Assembly (NCBI GenBank): GCA_949775045.1
Contig: OX459096.1
Coordinates: 34,824,371 to 34,888,370, forward strand
Length of the DNA stretch: 64,000 nt
Reading direction: 5' to 3'
From: Metridium senile
Lineage: Eukaryota > Cnidaria > Anthozoa > Actiniaria > Metridiidae
Shown here: piece by piece, positions 46,504 to 60,000 of the stretch
Numbering within the stretch: position 1 is the stretch's first letter
Layout: every line of letters begins with the position of its first letter
Notes under the pieces: generated by a model
Database searches by the model: none
The model's input: only the letters and a program-made list of their open reading frames with translations
What the model was told of the DNA's origin: nothing
Program-made: the position numbers and the translations under genes

Positions 46504-47369
46504 GCCAACCAACCAACCAACCAACCAACCAATGAACCTACCAACCTACTAACAAACCAACAATTAACCACTGAAGCAAGCAACCAACTACTGAAGCAAC
46601 CGACCAATTAACCAACCCGTGAACGAACCAACGAACCAGTCAACCAACCAACCAATCAACCTTCAACAAACCACTGAACTAACCAACCACTGACCCAACC
46701 AACACACCAATCATGCAAACAACCAGCCAACTAATGAACCAACCAACGAACAAATCATGCAAACCACCAGCCAACTAAAGAACCAAAAACACACCAACCA
46801 TGCAAACAACCAGCCAACTAATGAACCAACCAACACACCAACCATGCAAACGAACAGACAGCCACTGAACCAACCAACACACCAGCCATGCAAACAACCA
46901 GACAGCCACTGAACCAACCAACACACCAACCATGCAAACAACCAGCCAACTAATGAACCAACCAACACACCAACCATTTAAACAACCAGCCAGACACTGA
47001 ACACACTAACCATGCAAACAACCAATGAACCAACAGACCCAACCTTCCAACATAACATACCAACCAACTTATGAACCAACCAGCCAACCACTGAACCAGC
47101 CAACACATGTACACCTACCATGCAATCAACCAATGAGCCAACAGACCCAACCTTCCAATATCACATACTAATCAACTTATGAACCAACCAACCAATGAAC
47201 CAACCTACACATCTACCATGCAAACAACCAATGAACTGTCCGAACCAACCATGCAACCTTCTAACATACCAACGATTCAACCAGCCAACTACTGAACCAA
47301 CTAACTAACCTAACAAACCAACCTTCCAATGAACCAACCAATAAGTAATACGTATTTTTTTTCCTGTAG
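46500..47369 (+). repeat. CCAA-rich degenerate minisatellite, probable last intron of gene C
   Basis: Runs of CCAACCAACCAACC grade into ~40-bp units like ACACACCAACCATGCAAACA. It is bounded by GTAAGC at 46500 and TTTTTTTTCCTGTAG at 47355-47369, so it is likely spliced out. The antisense W/L-rich frames are artefacts. Confidence 0.7.
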
Positions 47370-47570
47370 GTTTTAAACTATCCAATCAAGTTCAGCGATG
47401 AAACCAAGTTTTTAGATTTATTACAATAATGCACCATTTTTATCTTAATTATCGAAATGAAAAAGATACATTCTGGCCAACAATGGCTCTGGTGACAAGG
47501 CTACACCAAAAAGAAGAATAAGTAAGATAAAAGTAGAAGACAGCGAATTAATAAATTAATCACAAGAACT
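47370..47570 (+). other. Probable 3' UTR exon of gene C with AATAAA
   Basis: After the acceptor at 47369 the spliced frame reads K-F-stop (stop 47373-47375). AATAAA is at 47550-47555. Without splicing, this would simply be distant 3' flank. Confidence 0.5.
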
Positions 47571-47687
47571 AAAAAAATCAAAATCTTTATACTTTTCACC
47601 TAATATTTTTAGAATAATTTATAGAATACAAAAAAGCACGACACTGAAGTTTGGAATGATAGTTTGGGCAGATATTTCTGCCATTTA

Positions 47688-49975
47688 AGTGCCAGTAAAT
47701 TAGTGCATAATACTAGTGCTAGTAAATTAGTGCATAATACTAGTGCTAGTAAATTAGTGCATAATACTAGTGTCAGTAAATTAGTGCATAATACTAGTGC
47801 CAGTAAATTAGTGCATAATACTAGTGCTAGTAAATTAGTGCATAATACTAGTGCTAGTAAATTAGTGCATAATACTAGTGTCAGTAAATTAGTGCATAAT
47901 ACTAGTGTCAGTAAATTAGTGCATAATACTAGTGCTAGTAAATTAGTGCATAATACTAGTGCCAGTAAATTAGTGCATAATACTAGTGCTAGTAAATTAG
48001 TGCATAATACTAGTGTCAGTAAATTAGTGCGTAATACTAGTGCTAGTAAATTAGTGCATAATACTAGTGCCAGTAAATTAGTGCATAATACTAGTGCCAG
48101 TAAATTAGTGCATAATACTAGTGCTAGTAAATTAGTGCATAATACTAGTGCTAGTAAATTAGTGCATAATACTAGTGTCAGTAAATTAGTGCATAATACT
48201 AGTGTCAGTAAATTAGTGCATAATACTAGTGCCAGTAAATTAGTGCATAATACTAGTGCCAGTAAATTAGTGCATAATACTAGTGCTAGTAAATTAGTGC
48301 ATAATACTAGTGCTAGTAAATTAGTGCATAATACTAGTGCCAGTAAATTAGTGCATAATACTAGTGCCAGTAAATTAGTGCATAATACTAGTGCTAGTAA
48401 ATTAGTGCATAATACTAGTGCTAGTAAATTAGTGCATAATACTAGTGCCAGTAAATTAGTGCATAATACTAGTGCTAGTAAATTAGTGCATAATACTAGT
48501 GCTAGTAAATTAGTGCATAATACTAGTGCCAGTAAATTAGTGCATAATACTAGTGCCAGTAAATTAGTGCATAATACTAGTGCTAGTAAATTAGTGCATA
48601 ATACTAGTGCCAGTAAATTAGTGCGTAATACTAGTGCCAGTAAATTAGTGCATAATACTAGTGCTAGTAAATTAGTGCATAATACTAGTGCTAGTAAATT
48701 AGTGCATAATACTAGTGTCAGTAAATTAGTGCGTAATACTAGTGTCAGTAAATTAGTGCATAATACTAGTGCTAGTAAATTAGTGCATAATACTAGTGCT
48801 AGTAAATTAGTGCATAATACTAGTGCTAGTAAATTAGTGCGTAATACTAGTGCCAGTAAATTAGTGCATAATACTAGTGTCAGTAAATTAGTGCATAATA
48901 CTAGTGTCAGTAAATTAGTGCATAATACTAGTGCTAGTAAATTAGTGCATAATACTAGTGCTAGTAAATTAGTGCATAATACTAGTGCTAGTAAATTAGT
49001 GCATAATACTAGTGTCAGTAAATTAGTGCGTAATACTAGTGTCAGTAAATTAGTGCATAATACTAGTGCTAGTAAATTAGTGCATAATACTAGTGCCAGT
49101 AAATTAGTGCATAATACTAGTGCTAGTAAATTAGTGCATAATACTAGTGCCAGTAAATTAGTGCATAATACTAGTGCTAGTAAATTAGTGCATAATACTA
49201 GTGTCAGTAAATTAGTGCATAATACTAGTGTCAGTAAATTAGTGCATAATACTAGTGCTAGTAAATTAGTGCATAATACTAGTGCCAGTAAATTAGTGCA
49301 TAATACTAGTGCTAGTAAATTAGTGCATAATACTAGTGTCAGTAAATTAGTGCGTAATACTAGTGTCAGTAAATTAGTGCATAATACTAGTGCTAGTAAA
49401 TTAGTGCATAATACTAGTGCCAGTAAATTAGTGCATAATACTAGTGCTAGTAAATTAGTGCATAATACTAGTGCTAGTAAATTAGTGCATAATACTAGTG
49501 TCAGTAAATTAGTGCATAATACTAGTGTCAGTAAATTAGTGCATAATACTAGTGTCAGTAAATTAGTGCATAATACTAGTGCTAGTAAATTAGTGCATAA
49601 TACTAGTGCCAGTAAATTAGTGCATAATACTAGTGCCAGTAAATTAGTGCATAATACTAGTGCCAGTAAATTAGTGCATAATACTAGTGTCAGTAAATTA
49701 GTGCATAATACTAGTGCTAGTAAATTAGTGCATAATACTAGTGCCAGTAAATTAGTGCATAATACTAGAGTACAAACACTAAAAGTGTGCAACATAAATA
49801 CCACTAAATACTGCTAAATTATGCAAATTCTATTGTTTTCTATTGTTTAATCAACACTATTTAGTGGTAAATACTACAAAGTGTTGCACACTTTTACTGT
49901 TTGTACTCTAGTGCCAGTAAATTAGTGCATAATACTAGTGCTAGTAAATTAGTGCATAATACTAGATATATATTT
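47688..49975. repeat. 27-bp minisatellite, about 80 copies
   Basis: The unit is AGTGCTAGTAAATTAGTGCATAATACT, with variants GCC/GTC at the fourth to sixth bases and GCG for GCA. About 77 units precede the inserted MITE and just over two follow it. As 27 is divisible by 3 and no stop occurs in one frame per strand, it yields 717- and 731-residue frames on opposite strands. Neither is a believable gene. Confidence 0.95.
49768..49908. mobile_element. 141-bp TA-flanked MITE inside the minisatellite (copy 2)
   Basis: The ends GAGTACAAACACTAAAAGTG and TGTTTGTACTC are flanked by TA (49766-49767, 49909-49910). Removing the element and one TA restores an intact repeat unit. Same length and core as 6797-6937. 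Confidence 0.9.
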
Positions 49976-52900
49976 ATTAGTACGCAGTTGTTTTAAAGAC
50001 ACTAAAATGATGACGATCTTCTTAGGGAATCCCATTGAGGTCCCGAGATTCTTTTCAGGCTCTATTAATGCAATTGATTGGTCAATTTACAAATCGTCGT
50101 CCTTTAAGTACATAGTATAGTGATATAATTTACAAAAAAATGAGATATTAGAACACTATATAGCACTAATGTACACATTGTATATAGAGTTAATTAAAAG
50201 CTTTCACTTGTTTTGCATGTGGACGCTCCCACATAGTCGATGGGCTAGACAACCGACTGCGTCCATTGAGCAACAAGAAAGCATTAATATAGTTATCAGT
50301 CACGGTGCACTATTTGGTAAAATACTACACTAATAGTAACATTGAAAAAGAACATAGCACACGAATATCCAAGATATGTAGCAACCAACAAACAATTGTT
50401 TTTGTTGACTAGTAGCAATCGTTAGCGATGTGCAATTGCGCAGTTTTACATGAATGAAAGGCTAGCAAGTCAAGAACAATAGTTATTGGTCACGACCTCG
50501 ATATACCACGAACATACCAGATAACTTTCCCTCCCACGAATGGCTCTATCTCCCCCACGGGTAACTATTGTACTGGACTGTCTATCATAGGCCGACTTGC
50601 CTCTCACTTGAAGTATTGTAACGCGAATACCAAGTGCAATAGTTTTTCTCCATACTGGATTACTTCTTTTTAAAATATAGCAAAATAAAAATAAATCACT
50701 TTTTCAAATGTCTCAATTCTTTCAACCAAGCACCAATACACACACTCACCACCAATATATACCTATTTCGTCGTCACAGCCGAAGTTGCAGTCCACACTC
50801 TGAAGCCTGCAAAGGATGTCGGTATATGAGCATAGACTGTTAATTGGAACGCGCTTTTTTAAAGCTTTGTTTTATCATCTACTACTGCAACAAGTTGTTA
50901 TGGTCACATAACACAAACACGTACAACCAAACTATGATATGAATAAATCAATAAGAGAATAAATACCGACATCCTTTGCGTACTTCAGAGTGTTGACTGT
51001 AGTTTTGATTGCGGCAAAGATTTTTGAAATAGGTGTATATTATATATGACAGCGCACACGTTGATTTTTGTGGAAGGAGGAAAACTGGAGAACCGTACAA
51101 CTCTGGTGGAGAACAACACATCAAACAAACTGGACCTTAGCGGGGAGAGGCAAAGAGAAATCACTAGTCCACTATGCCAAACATGAAAGAATCTAGAATA
51201 CTAGTCATGTAAGGTTTTACCGCTTTTATTGTCCATTATTAGTTTCTAATTTGATGTTAATATACAATATAAAGGTTATTTACTTTATTTATAATAATAA
51301 TCGTGCCATAAATCGTGCAAACAGTTTATCCGTGACATACTAAATACTACAAATAGCACCACTCATGATATATACTGTTTGTACACTAGAATATAGTATT
51401 TATTTTAAATAGATACTACATAAAATATCTATATCATGGTTGAGAGAGCAAAAACATTGCCTTACCCCACCCCAGAGTGTCTGCGCTCTATCAGGTACAA
51501 ATACTGGCTAAATTGTTGAATTAATATATAGATTTTATAATGGATGTACCCAGATAGGGTAAGAGAATCTTTTCAAAACAAAAATAATTTTTTCCTTACA
51601 CTAAAAAAACCCTGACACAACACCCATTTCCCTGGGAACTTCTTGTCAGCCAAGATGTAACATCTATTTCAATTCTCCAATCCTTTGTTTTGTACATCAA
51701 GTAATATGCAAAACAAAATTACTCAGCCTGTCTTCCAAATATGGCGATGTACTTTTGTTCTAAACCTACTAGCCTCGTCTTCGTGTTGAAGAAAAATGAG
51801 ATTCTATGCTTAAAGAGCATGGGCAGCAGAGTATCGTTCGCATTTGTATTCGCTTGCAATCTCCGTGTATTTATAGCTACCAATGGTCGTATATTTGTTT
51901 GCTTTGTTATTCCATTGACCCTTCGTCATATTTCTAGCTCCTATTTCAATCTCGTGATGTTAGTCTATCTGGTATTAAAAGCGATCGTATGTCACTCGGT
52001 TACTAATCGGTAACTTCTTTAACTGCCCCCGAAGGGCTGGCCAGTCAAGTATAGTTAATCGAATTTTGATTATGTAATACTAATTAATGAAGCTACAAGG
52101 TTTCTAGAAAGTACAAAAAGTAAAACCCCCATTAATTTTAGTATTCCAAGTTAAAAATAGTTTTGATCAACATCGCTTATTTCAATCTATACGAAGTCTG
52201 CAGCCATGATTGAAAACTTGAAAATATATTTCTATAATTTAAAAACTTAAATAGAAATTCCGTCTACTATGGATGACGACTTGTTGAGCCACGTCGTGGT
52301 AAATATACTTTTCATTTCTGAAGAAACAAACAAAGAAACAAGGTTATTAGTATTTAGTACGTCAATAAGCCGTGGTACTAGTGTACACACATGGGAGACA
52401 AACAATTTACAATGTGACATTTTGTAATTATTGTGTATTTTTTTCACACAATCGGTAAAAATGGTAAAAATATCCTAATATAACATTTATCACATAACAA
52501 TTCCAGAAACAATTGTAACAATTGTAATTGGCAAAACGCTGCCCACTTCTACAAGTAGAATTATCAAACCTTTTTACAGGTCAAAAAGTTATGATTGACA
52601 AAAGTCAATCAAATTAGCTTTTGGTATAACTAAAAAAAATATGAGAATGACTAGAATCTACCTGGATATTCCTGGATATTCCTGGAATTACTACCTATGT
52701 GGGGACAAAAATCCACCCTAAAAATATCAAAAAGACACAAAATAAACCAAACGATAAAACGACATACACGTAAGAATGCTTTCTTTTACTTTAATGTTTC
52801 TTTTACCTGGTATTATTTTCGTGATTTTTATTTGTTTTATAATGAATTTTCAGTTTTTTTTACCCTGAATTGTTTTTGTTTTAATCGTTTTTTTAATTTA

Positions 52901-53305
52901 CTAAGAGAAAATATAGATATTAATATTTTAATGTTAGTTTAGCAAGCGCTTGAAAGGAGTCATTTCTTAGCCTGACATTGGCAAAACGTTATAATTCTTT
53001 TTTTTTTTACACAAATATCGACGCATTGAGGTACCTGAATGTTTATAACCATTGCGAGCGCCTACTCGCAAATGAAAATATTTTATCTTATTGATATTCA
53101 ATTTTGAAAGATTATTTTATAATTTGTATTTTGGAATTATTATTTTTAATTATTGAAATTATCATATACGACCACAGTTCCTTTATGTATATTACGTATT
53201 TATAGATTTAGTGCAAACGTATAAGAGTTTTCTTATTTATACATTTGATTATAAAATTCAGCGATAAAAAGTTTACTTTATACATATTTAAGAAATAATA
53301 TATAA
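49976..53305. other. No gene recognised
   Basis: Intergenic sequence between the minisatellite and GOLGA4. The frame at 51741-52013 and shorter ones have no family resemblance. One inverted-repeat element (50755-51045) is listed separately. Confidence 0.5.
50755..51045. mobile_element. Inverted-repeat element with CACTCTGAAG...GCAAAGGATGTCGG arms
   Basis: ATATATACCTATTTC, ACACTCTGAAG and GCAAAGGATGTCGGTAT on the left arm recur reverse-complemented in the same order on the right arm, about 290 bp overall. No ORF. Confidence 0.6.
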
Positions 53306-53350
53306 AACGACGACGTTTCGATGCTCCCAGAACATCTTTATCAAGTCAAA
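53306..53350 (-). repeat. Hammerhead-like hairpin (Penelope-type debris)
   Basis: On the minus strand, TTGATAA-A-GATGTTC-TGG-GAGCATC-GAAACGTCG resembles a hammerhead core with a 7-bp stem II. The first box differs from CUGAUGA, so it is probably inactive. Confidence 0.4.
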
Positions 53351-54006
53351 AAACTTAACTTGATTTAATGCAAACGTGTTTGAGAAACACGGAATGGTAT
53401 GGAATCCGGCGTTGATCATATATTTTTACAGGTTTAGCCAAGCCAACTACACAACATTTTATTGAGAATATAAAATATTTAGTTAACAGTATTCTAACAT
53501 TAGAAAATTGATTAATTTTCTTGAAGTAAAAGACAATATTTATTTAAAATGTGTTTCCACATCCTATTGGTATAATTTTAACAGGCTCTTATGAACATTT
53601 TTAAACGTTGTGAGGAATTGTAGTCACTAAAAAAAATGCTTTTTGGTATGCAAAATTATTAGTACGAAAAGTGTAGGCCATCACCGTTGCATTAAAAAGG
53701 GAGACTGGGCCTAGCGAGATGAAATTGAGTTTTTTTCACACAATTGTTTTAAATGGTTTAAATGTGTTTGTTTAAGTGTGTTTTTAAAGTGGAAGTACGT
53801 GCACTTTAATTACAATCCACCAACTCGGAGACTTTAGTCCAAATAACAGTATTCCAATTCAAGGTTTCTGAAATCGTTCTTTTTCTAACGTTTTTTTTTT
53901 CAACATTCTGGAATGGGCTTTGAGGCTAATGCATTTTACTAAAAAGCCGCGATTGCATTGGGCAATTGGATGACTGTTATTGGACAAATGCAAGTCAATA
54001 CGAGTA

Positions 54007-57000
54007 TTAACGAACCTGAAGCGCAGCCAATTCATCTTCCTTCTGCATTATTTGCTTGACTTGTTTTGGCGTGAACTGAACAATGGCAGTCAGGACTTTA
54101 GCTAATTGCTGTGGAATGATTGAGAACGATATTAAACCTGTTGTACTACTATTACATTCATTGGAATACTTGTATGATTGATAACGATATTAAACCTGTT
54201 GTACTACTATTACATTCATTGGAATACTTATAAATGATTGACAACGATATTAAACCTGTTGTACTACTATTACATTCATTGGAATACTTATAAATAGACG
54301 GTATTAGTCGTTAAACTGACAGGTACGTTGACTAAAAGCAACTCTTATGCAATTCCAATATTTTGAAAGAATAACATCTGCTGTGTAAAGCCTTGGTCAA
54401 ACGGCAATGATAGTTGATGATAGTTCCAACTATCATGTGCGTTTGACCACCAACTATCATGCATTATCATGGACTATCATAGAGTTTGAACATGCTCAAA
54501 TTTCACATGATAGTCGATGATAGTTTTTGCCGTTTGACCGCGCGTACAGGATAGTTGATGATAGTTGAGACTTGAGACGCCTTCAACTATCTTCAACTAT
54601 CATAGCCGTTTGACCTCCGCTTAAGAGAAAGGGGATTGGACGACACAAAATGGTTTTGTAGAGAAGGGAAGGGGAGGGAGAGGAAACACATACCTTTCTT
54701 TGTTTTCCCATCATGTACTCGTATAGAATATTTTTCAGATACTGTAACAAAGGGAAATTAGAATGTGTAAATAAAAGTTGCCACTGTTGTCATCATCAAC
54801 ACATCATTACCCATGACACCGTCACATCAACGCCAGTATAAATGCGAATAAAGCAAGATCTCTCACCTCAAATTGTACAGGTTCTTCAACTGGTGAATGT
54901 GGATCATTTAATGGTGAGAGGGGATTGGAGACAAGGTTGAGCTGTGCAGGTCGTTCGTTTATACCTTTGACTGGGGAACCACCAAATCCTTCGATCTGAA
55001 CACAAACAATTATTCGTTAATAAAGACCATTGGTTACCTTATCAAGCTGTTTGATTGATAGACAGACTCTACATTTGTCAGTAAAGTTAAGTCAACATTT
55101 TTTACGGTGTTACAACTTTCATTATATTACCTATTGTTTGTTTGATAAATGGTCTGATTGATTGATAGATAGTTCATTTGATTGATAGACTGTTTGTTTG
55201 ATTGTTTGTTTGGGTATTTGATTGATTTGTTGATTGATTGGTAGATAGACCATGATTGGGTGTTTGATTGATTGGTTTGTTGGTCACGATTGGTATTGTC
55301 TTGAAACATTCACACAATCACGAAACCAAATAATTCCTTGTACTATTTGCAACTAACCTGTTGTTTGAGGGAGGTTTCTCTCTCTCTAAACGCGCTGATT
55401 TCTGCCTTTAATCTTAATATTTGGTCCTGTTACAAAAACACACACAAGGAACTGTTACTGATATTATTATTATTGTCATCATCTACGTCATTTGCACCAT
55501 GACAACCATCAATAAAAATATCACATCACCATCACCATGATCATTATTATCAACATTGTAATCATTACTATATCTCATCATTCTATCTATCATCATCACC
55601 ATCACCATTTTTATCATCTGTATGAGCGTTGTCAGGAACATCACCACTATCAGAATTTAATCACCATGATTCTTGCTATTATCAAAATCGCATGAGTATA
55701 TTCCTTTTACCCGTAATAACCATCTTGATATCATTATTACTATCATCATCATTTGTATCATCATCACTATCATGGTTACCACCATACAACCACCATTCAA
55801 ACCACCATCAACACTGCAAACTCCTCCATCATCGATATTATTCTCACTATCATAATAACAATGACACAATCATGTTTCTCTTACATGTAACAATGCCTGA
55901 CTTGCATCGACATCACCTTCCTACAGAAAGAACATTACACGTTAATTGATAAACAACACAAAATACAAATATACTAGATCAGTCTTGTACAGAACAAAAC
56001 AAGATAGAAGCGATGTGATGTGTGAATATTTGACATCAATGGATAAACATGATAACAATTACGAACATTAAGAAGTGAAAACTTTAGAAGTAAAGTGAAT
56101 GTGAGAGTATGTTTAACATGGTTTCATTAAGTAAGTATATTATATATTATACCGTACTGGATGTGTAAGTTCCCCATCTACAGACAACTTACGTTAAGGG
56201 ACGAAGACGAACCAGCATGCTGTAGTTGACCTGGCTCGGTCTCCGACATCACAACACTTTGAGCTTGCAGTAGTGCCTCTTTTTGATTCAGCAATTTTTT
56301 CATTTCATTTTGGTTCTTTTTCATTTGTGTTTTTAACTTTTTCTCTACTGCTGCTACTTGAGATTTCTGTCCACTTGATAATGACTGGTATTCTAGTTGA
56401 TGTCTCTCATCAATTTCGTCCAGTTTAGCTTTATTTTCTTTGTTTAACGTCTCCATGTCGTCTTCGTGTTTTTTAATGAGCTCTTGGATCTTGCCGTGAT
56501 ATTCTAGCTCCATTTCTTGTAGCTTGTCATTGTGCTGTCTTTCGAAGTCTTCCTTGGATGCCTCTAGTTCCTGTAAACGTTTATCACTTTCATTTTTAAA
56601 AGAAATCATTTCATCCTCTCTCATTTTCAACTCTTTTCTATATTCTCTTATTTCTATTTCGTATTTATCTATTAATTGACGTTCTTCTCGCTGACTTGTG
56701 TCAATGGCATTACTCATGGCATCTTGTAATTCTCGATCTTTTTCAGCGTATTTTATATGGAATTCTTTAAGCAATTGTTTGACTTTAGAATTGTGTTCAA
56801 ATTCTTTGTCCTCTAGCTTGGCTTTAAACAGCTTCTCAGCGTTTTGTATTTTAGTATCTATTTCTTTTTGAAGTTTTTCTGTTTCTGCAAAGTGTTCTTC
56901 TTTTAAAGCATCTTCTTGCTCGTGAAGTGCATCCATCTTTTCAACCACGAGTAGTTCGATCTTTTCTTCCAGTGTTTTCACCTTAGCAGCCAATTCATCG

Positions 57001-60000
57001 ACATTCTTTTGTAATTCCTTCTCCTTTTCTCCTGCATTTAGCTCATGTACTTCACGTTCTTTCTGTAGTCTACCGTCAAATTCTTCTTGCAAAGCATCCT
57101 TCTCTTTGTTATTTTCCTCTCGTAGTTTTTCAATATTATTTTCTGCCTGTGCTAATGAGTCTTTTAGTTTCTTTATTGTATTGACTTTATCTTCTAGTTG
57201 TGTTGCTAGTTGTTGTTTTACTGATGATATCTTAGCTTCAGCTTTCTTCTTCATTTCTGCTACTCTGGAACGGGATTGCTTTTGCAAATCTTCAGTTAGT
57301 TTCTCAAGAGCTTTATCCTTCTCATTTTCCATTTCTTTCAACTTCTCTTCATTCGTTTCATCTTTAATTCTCATTTGTTCTTCCAGCTTTTGTACTTTGT
57401 TTTCAAGCTCAGTCTTCAAGTGGTGTACTTCTCTTTTCAGATTCTCTTCAATCGTCGCTGCGTTTTCAATCACTTCTTGTTTTTCCTTCGCTAATTCGGC
57501 AAGTTTTTGATCAATAGCTTGGTTATCGTTTTTCCCTGCTAAAATGCTCAACTTCAATTCTTCTCCTTTTTCTCTTTCTTCTCTAAGTTGTTTTTCAAAC
57601 TTCTCGGTCGTGTCTACCAGCTGTTTATCTAAAGCTTTCATTTTGTCGTGTAGAGCAGTTATTTCACTTTGATGTTCTTCCTGTGCTTTCTTTAACTTGG
57701 AGACTTGCTCCTCATACTTTGCATTAGCAGATTTGATTTTTTCTTTGGCTTTTCTAAACTTCATTTGCATTTCAGATAAAGTCGTCTCCACTTCACTTAA
57801 TTTGGTCTTGGCAGCCTCGTCAGCTTCATTTAACTGGCCTTTGTGGACTGTCTTCATCTCGTTGACACTCGACTCATGGTCTTGCTTTATCTGATCCATT
57901 TCATGTTTATGTTGGACGAGAAGGTTTTCAATTTGCGTGGAATATCTCTTTTCTATTTCGATGTTTTTGTTCTTCCATTCTTCATCTCGTTCCTTGAGTG
58001 TTTTCTTGTATTTATCTTTGGTGGCTTTCAAGTCAGTTTGTAAAGAGCTCGACGTTTGTTTAGTTTCTTTTTCAGTTTGTTCCAGTTTAACTTTTAGTTG
58101 TTTTTCTTCAGCAACGAATTTCGTTTTCAATTCTTGGTTCTTTTTGGTAACTTCGTCTACTTTGTGTTTGACTTGCTCAAGTTCTTCCTTTAAATCATTC
58201 TCTGTTTTGAAGAAATCGGTTTGTTTTTGATGATATTCTTGTTCTTTTTCGGCTAAAACCACCGAGTGATTGTCTGACAGACGTTGCAGTTCATCTTTTA
58301 GTGTAATAATTTCCTTTTGGTACTTGTCTTCATTATCCTTGGCTTCTTTACGTAATTTATTGGCTTCTTGAAGATTCTTTTCTTGCATGTTTGCTATCTC
58401 GTCTTTTAATTTCTTGTTTTCATCAATGAATACAGCATTATTTGCTTCCATTGCTTTCTTCTCTTCTTCTATAGCAGTTGTGTGATTCTTATTAACTGTC
58501 TCCAAAGTTTGGAATAACTCACTACCTTTGGCCTTCTCTGCATTTAAGGAATTTTCAAGCTCCTCCACTTTCGCAGCATGGATTTCTTCCAATTTCTTTA
58601 TCTTCTGTTTTAGTGCATTTTCTTGTTCAGCTGATTTCATTAGTTCTTCTTTTCTGGCTTTATGCAGAGATTCTGTTTCTTCAAGTGATGACTTTTTCGT
58701 CAATTCGATTTGTTCCTGGAATTTCCGGTTGCTTTCGTCCAACATGACTTTGGTTTCCTGTAAAGTGGTATTTAATGTTTCCAATTCCTTATCATGTACT
58801 TGTGAAAGATCGTTCATTTGTAGTTCGTGGTGTTTCTTCAATTTATCCATCTCAAGTAGCTGTTTATCATGAATGTCTTTCAAGTGAGTAATTTCATTCT
58901 TGTGAGCGATCATTAACTCTTCAATCTTATTCTCACAACCATTCTTGATTTCTTTGATTTCTTCTTTGTGACTTTCCAAGAATTCAATGACTTGTTTCTC
59001 TGAGACATCTTTCTCATCCTTAGCATGTATTTCCTGTGTTCTAAAGTCATTCTCGTGCTGGTTTAGTATCTCTTCAAGTCGTTTATCGGAGTCCATTCTT
59101 AGTTCTTCCATCTCTAGTCGATGGTTTTCTACCAATTCCATCAATCTAGCATCCATATCGTTTTGAATACTCGTGACTTTATTCTTTAATTGTTTATTCT
59201 CATCGCTCAATTCTCTTACCTTTTTCTGTAAGGTTTCTTTATCTTCACCAAGACTGCTTAGAGCTGCTTGTTGCTCGTCTTTAGTTGCACTGAATACTTT
59301 CTCTTTTGTTTTCAGTTCGCTTTTAAGGTTTTCAATTTCCTCACACAAAGTGTCTTCCTTCTCCTTTGCTTCATTTAGAATCGATTCCATCATTGCTTCT
59401 CCTTCTTTTCTCACACTAGCTACTTTGTTTTCCCAACCAACGTTCATGTCAGCGATTTCAGCTCGATATTTCTCTTCCACGTTGGCGAGTTGTTCACTAT
59501 GCATTGTAGCCATGTTTTGTGTGATGTCTTCAACGTTCAATTCTCGTTGTTGCATGAGCTCTTCGAGTTTGTTCCTTACATCTTCATCCTTGGCTATTAG
59601 CTTCTGCTGGAACGTATTCTCTGCTTCAGACATAAGCTTTTTAGCTTCTTCGTCTTTCTTTTCCAACTCCTTCTTCAAATCTTCTTCTTTGTGTTTGGAT
59701 TTTTCAATTAATTGTTTAAATTGTTCTTTCAGTTTGTTGACTTTCTGGTCCTTTGCTGCGATGTTTTTGTTTAACTCTTCTATATTGTGTTTGTTATTTT
59801 CTTTCTCTGTTGTTATCTGTTTCATCTGTTCAGTCAACTCGCTGCATTTCTTGTTCAAAGTAGACATTTCTTTCTCCTTCGTCTCCAACTCCTTCTCCTT
59901 CTCATTCAGTTCGTTTTCAAGCTGTGCTCGAATCTTTTCAATTTCAAGAGTACTTTTCTCTTCTAGCAGTAACTTTTCTTCTTTCAGGCTTGTGAGAGTT

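Larger units (their letters stand above)
54007..54995 (-). other. GOLGA4: GOLGA4 GRIP domain exons
   Basis: Exon 54995-54867 ends EEPVQFE. Exon 54741-54694 is YLKNILYEYMMGKQRK and includes the conserved tyrosine needed for Arl1 binding in GRIP domains. Exon 54108-54007 is QLAKVLTAIVQFTPKQVKQI and ends LAALQVR. Confidence 0.9.

Noticed and set aside
46327..46977. Antisense W/L-rich frames (LVGWLFAWLVCW)
   Set aside because: Produced by the CCAA minisatellite and by the antisense of the gene C tail.
47609..49817. Two overlapping long open frames (717 and 731 codons) on opposite strands
   Set aside because: Both are produced by the 27-bp repeat, whose length is a multiple of three and lacks stops. 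No start context, splice sites or non-repeat domain.
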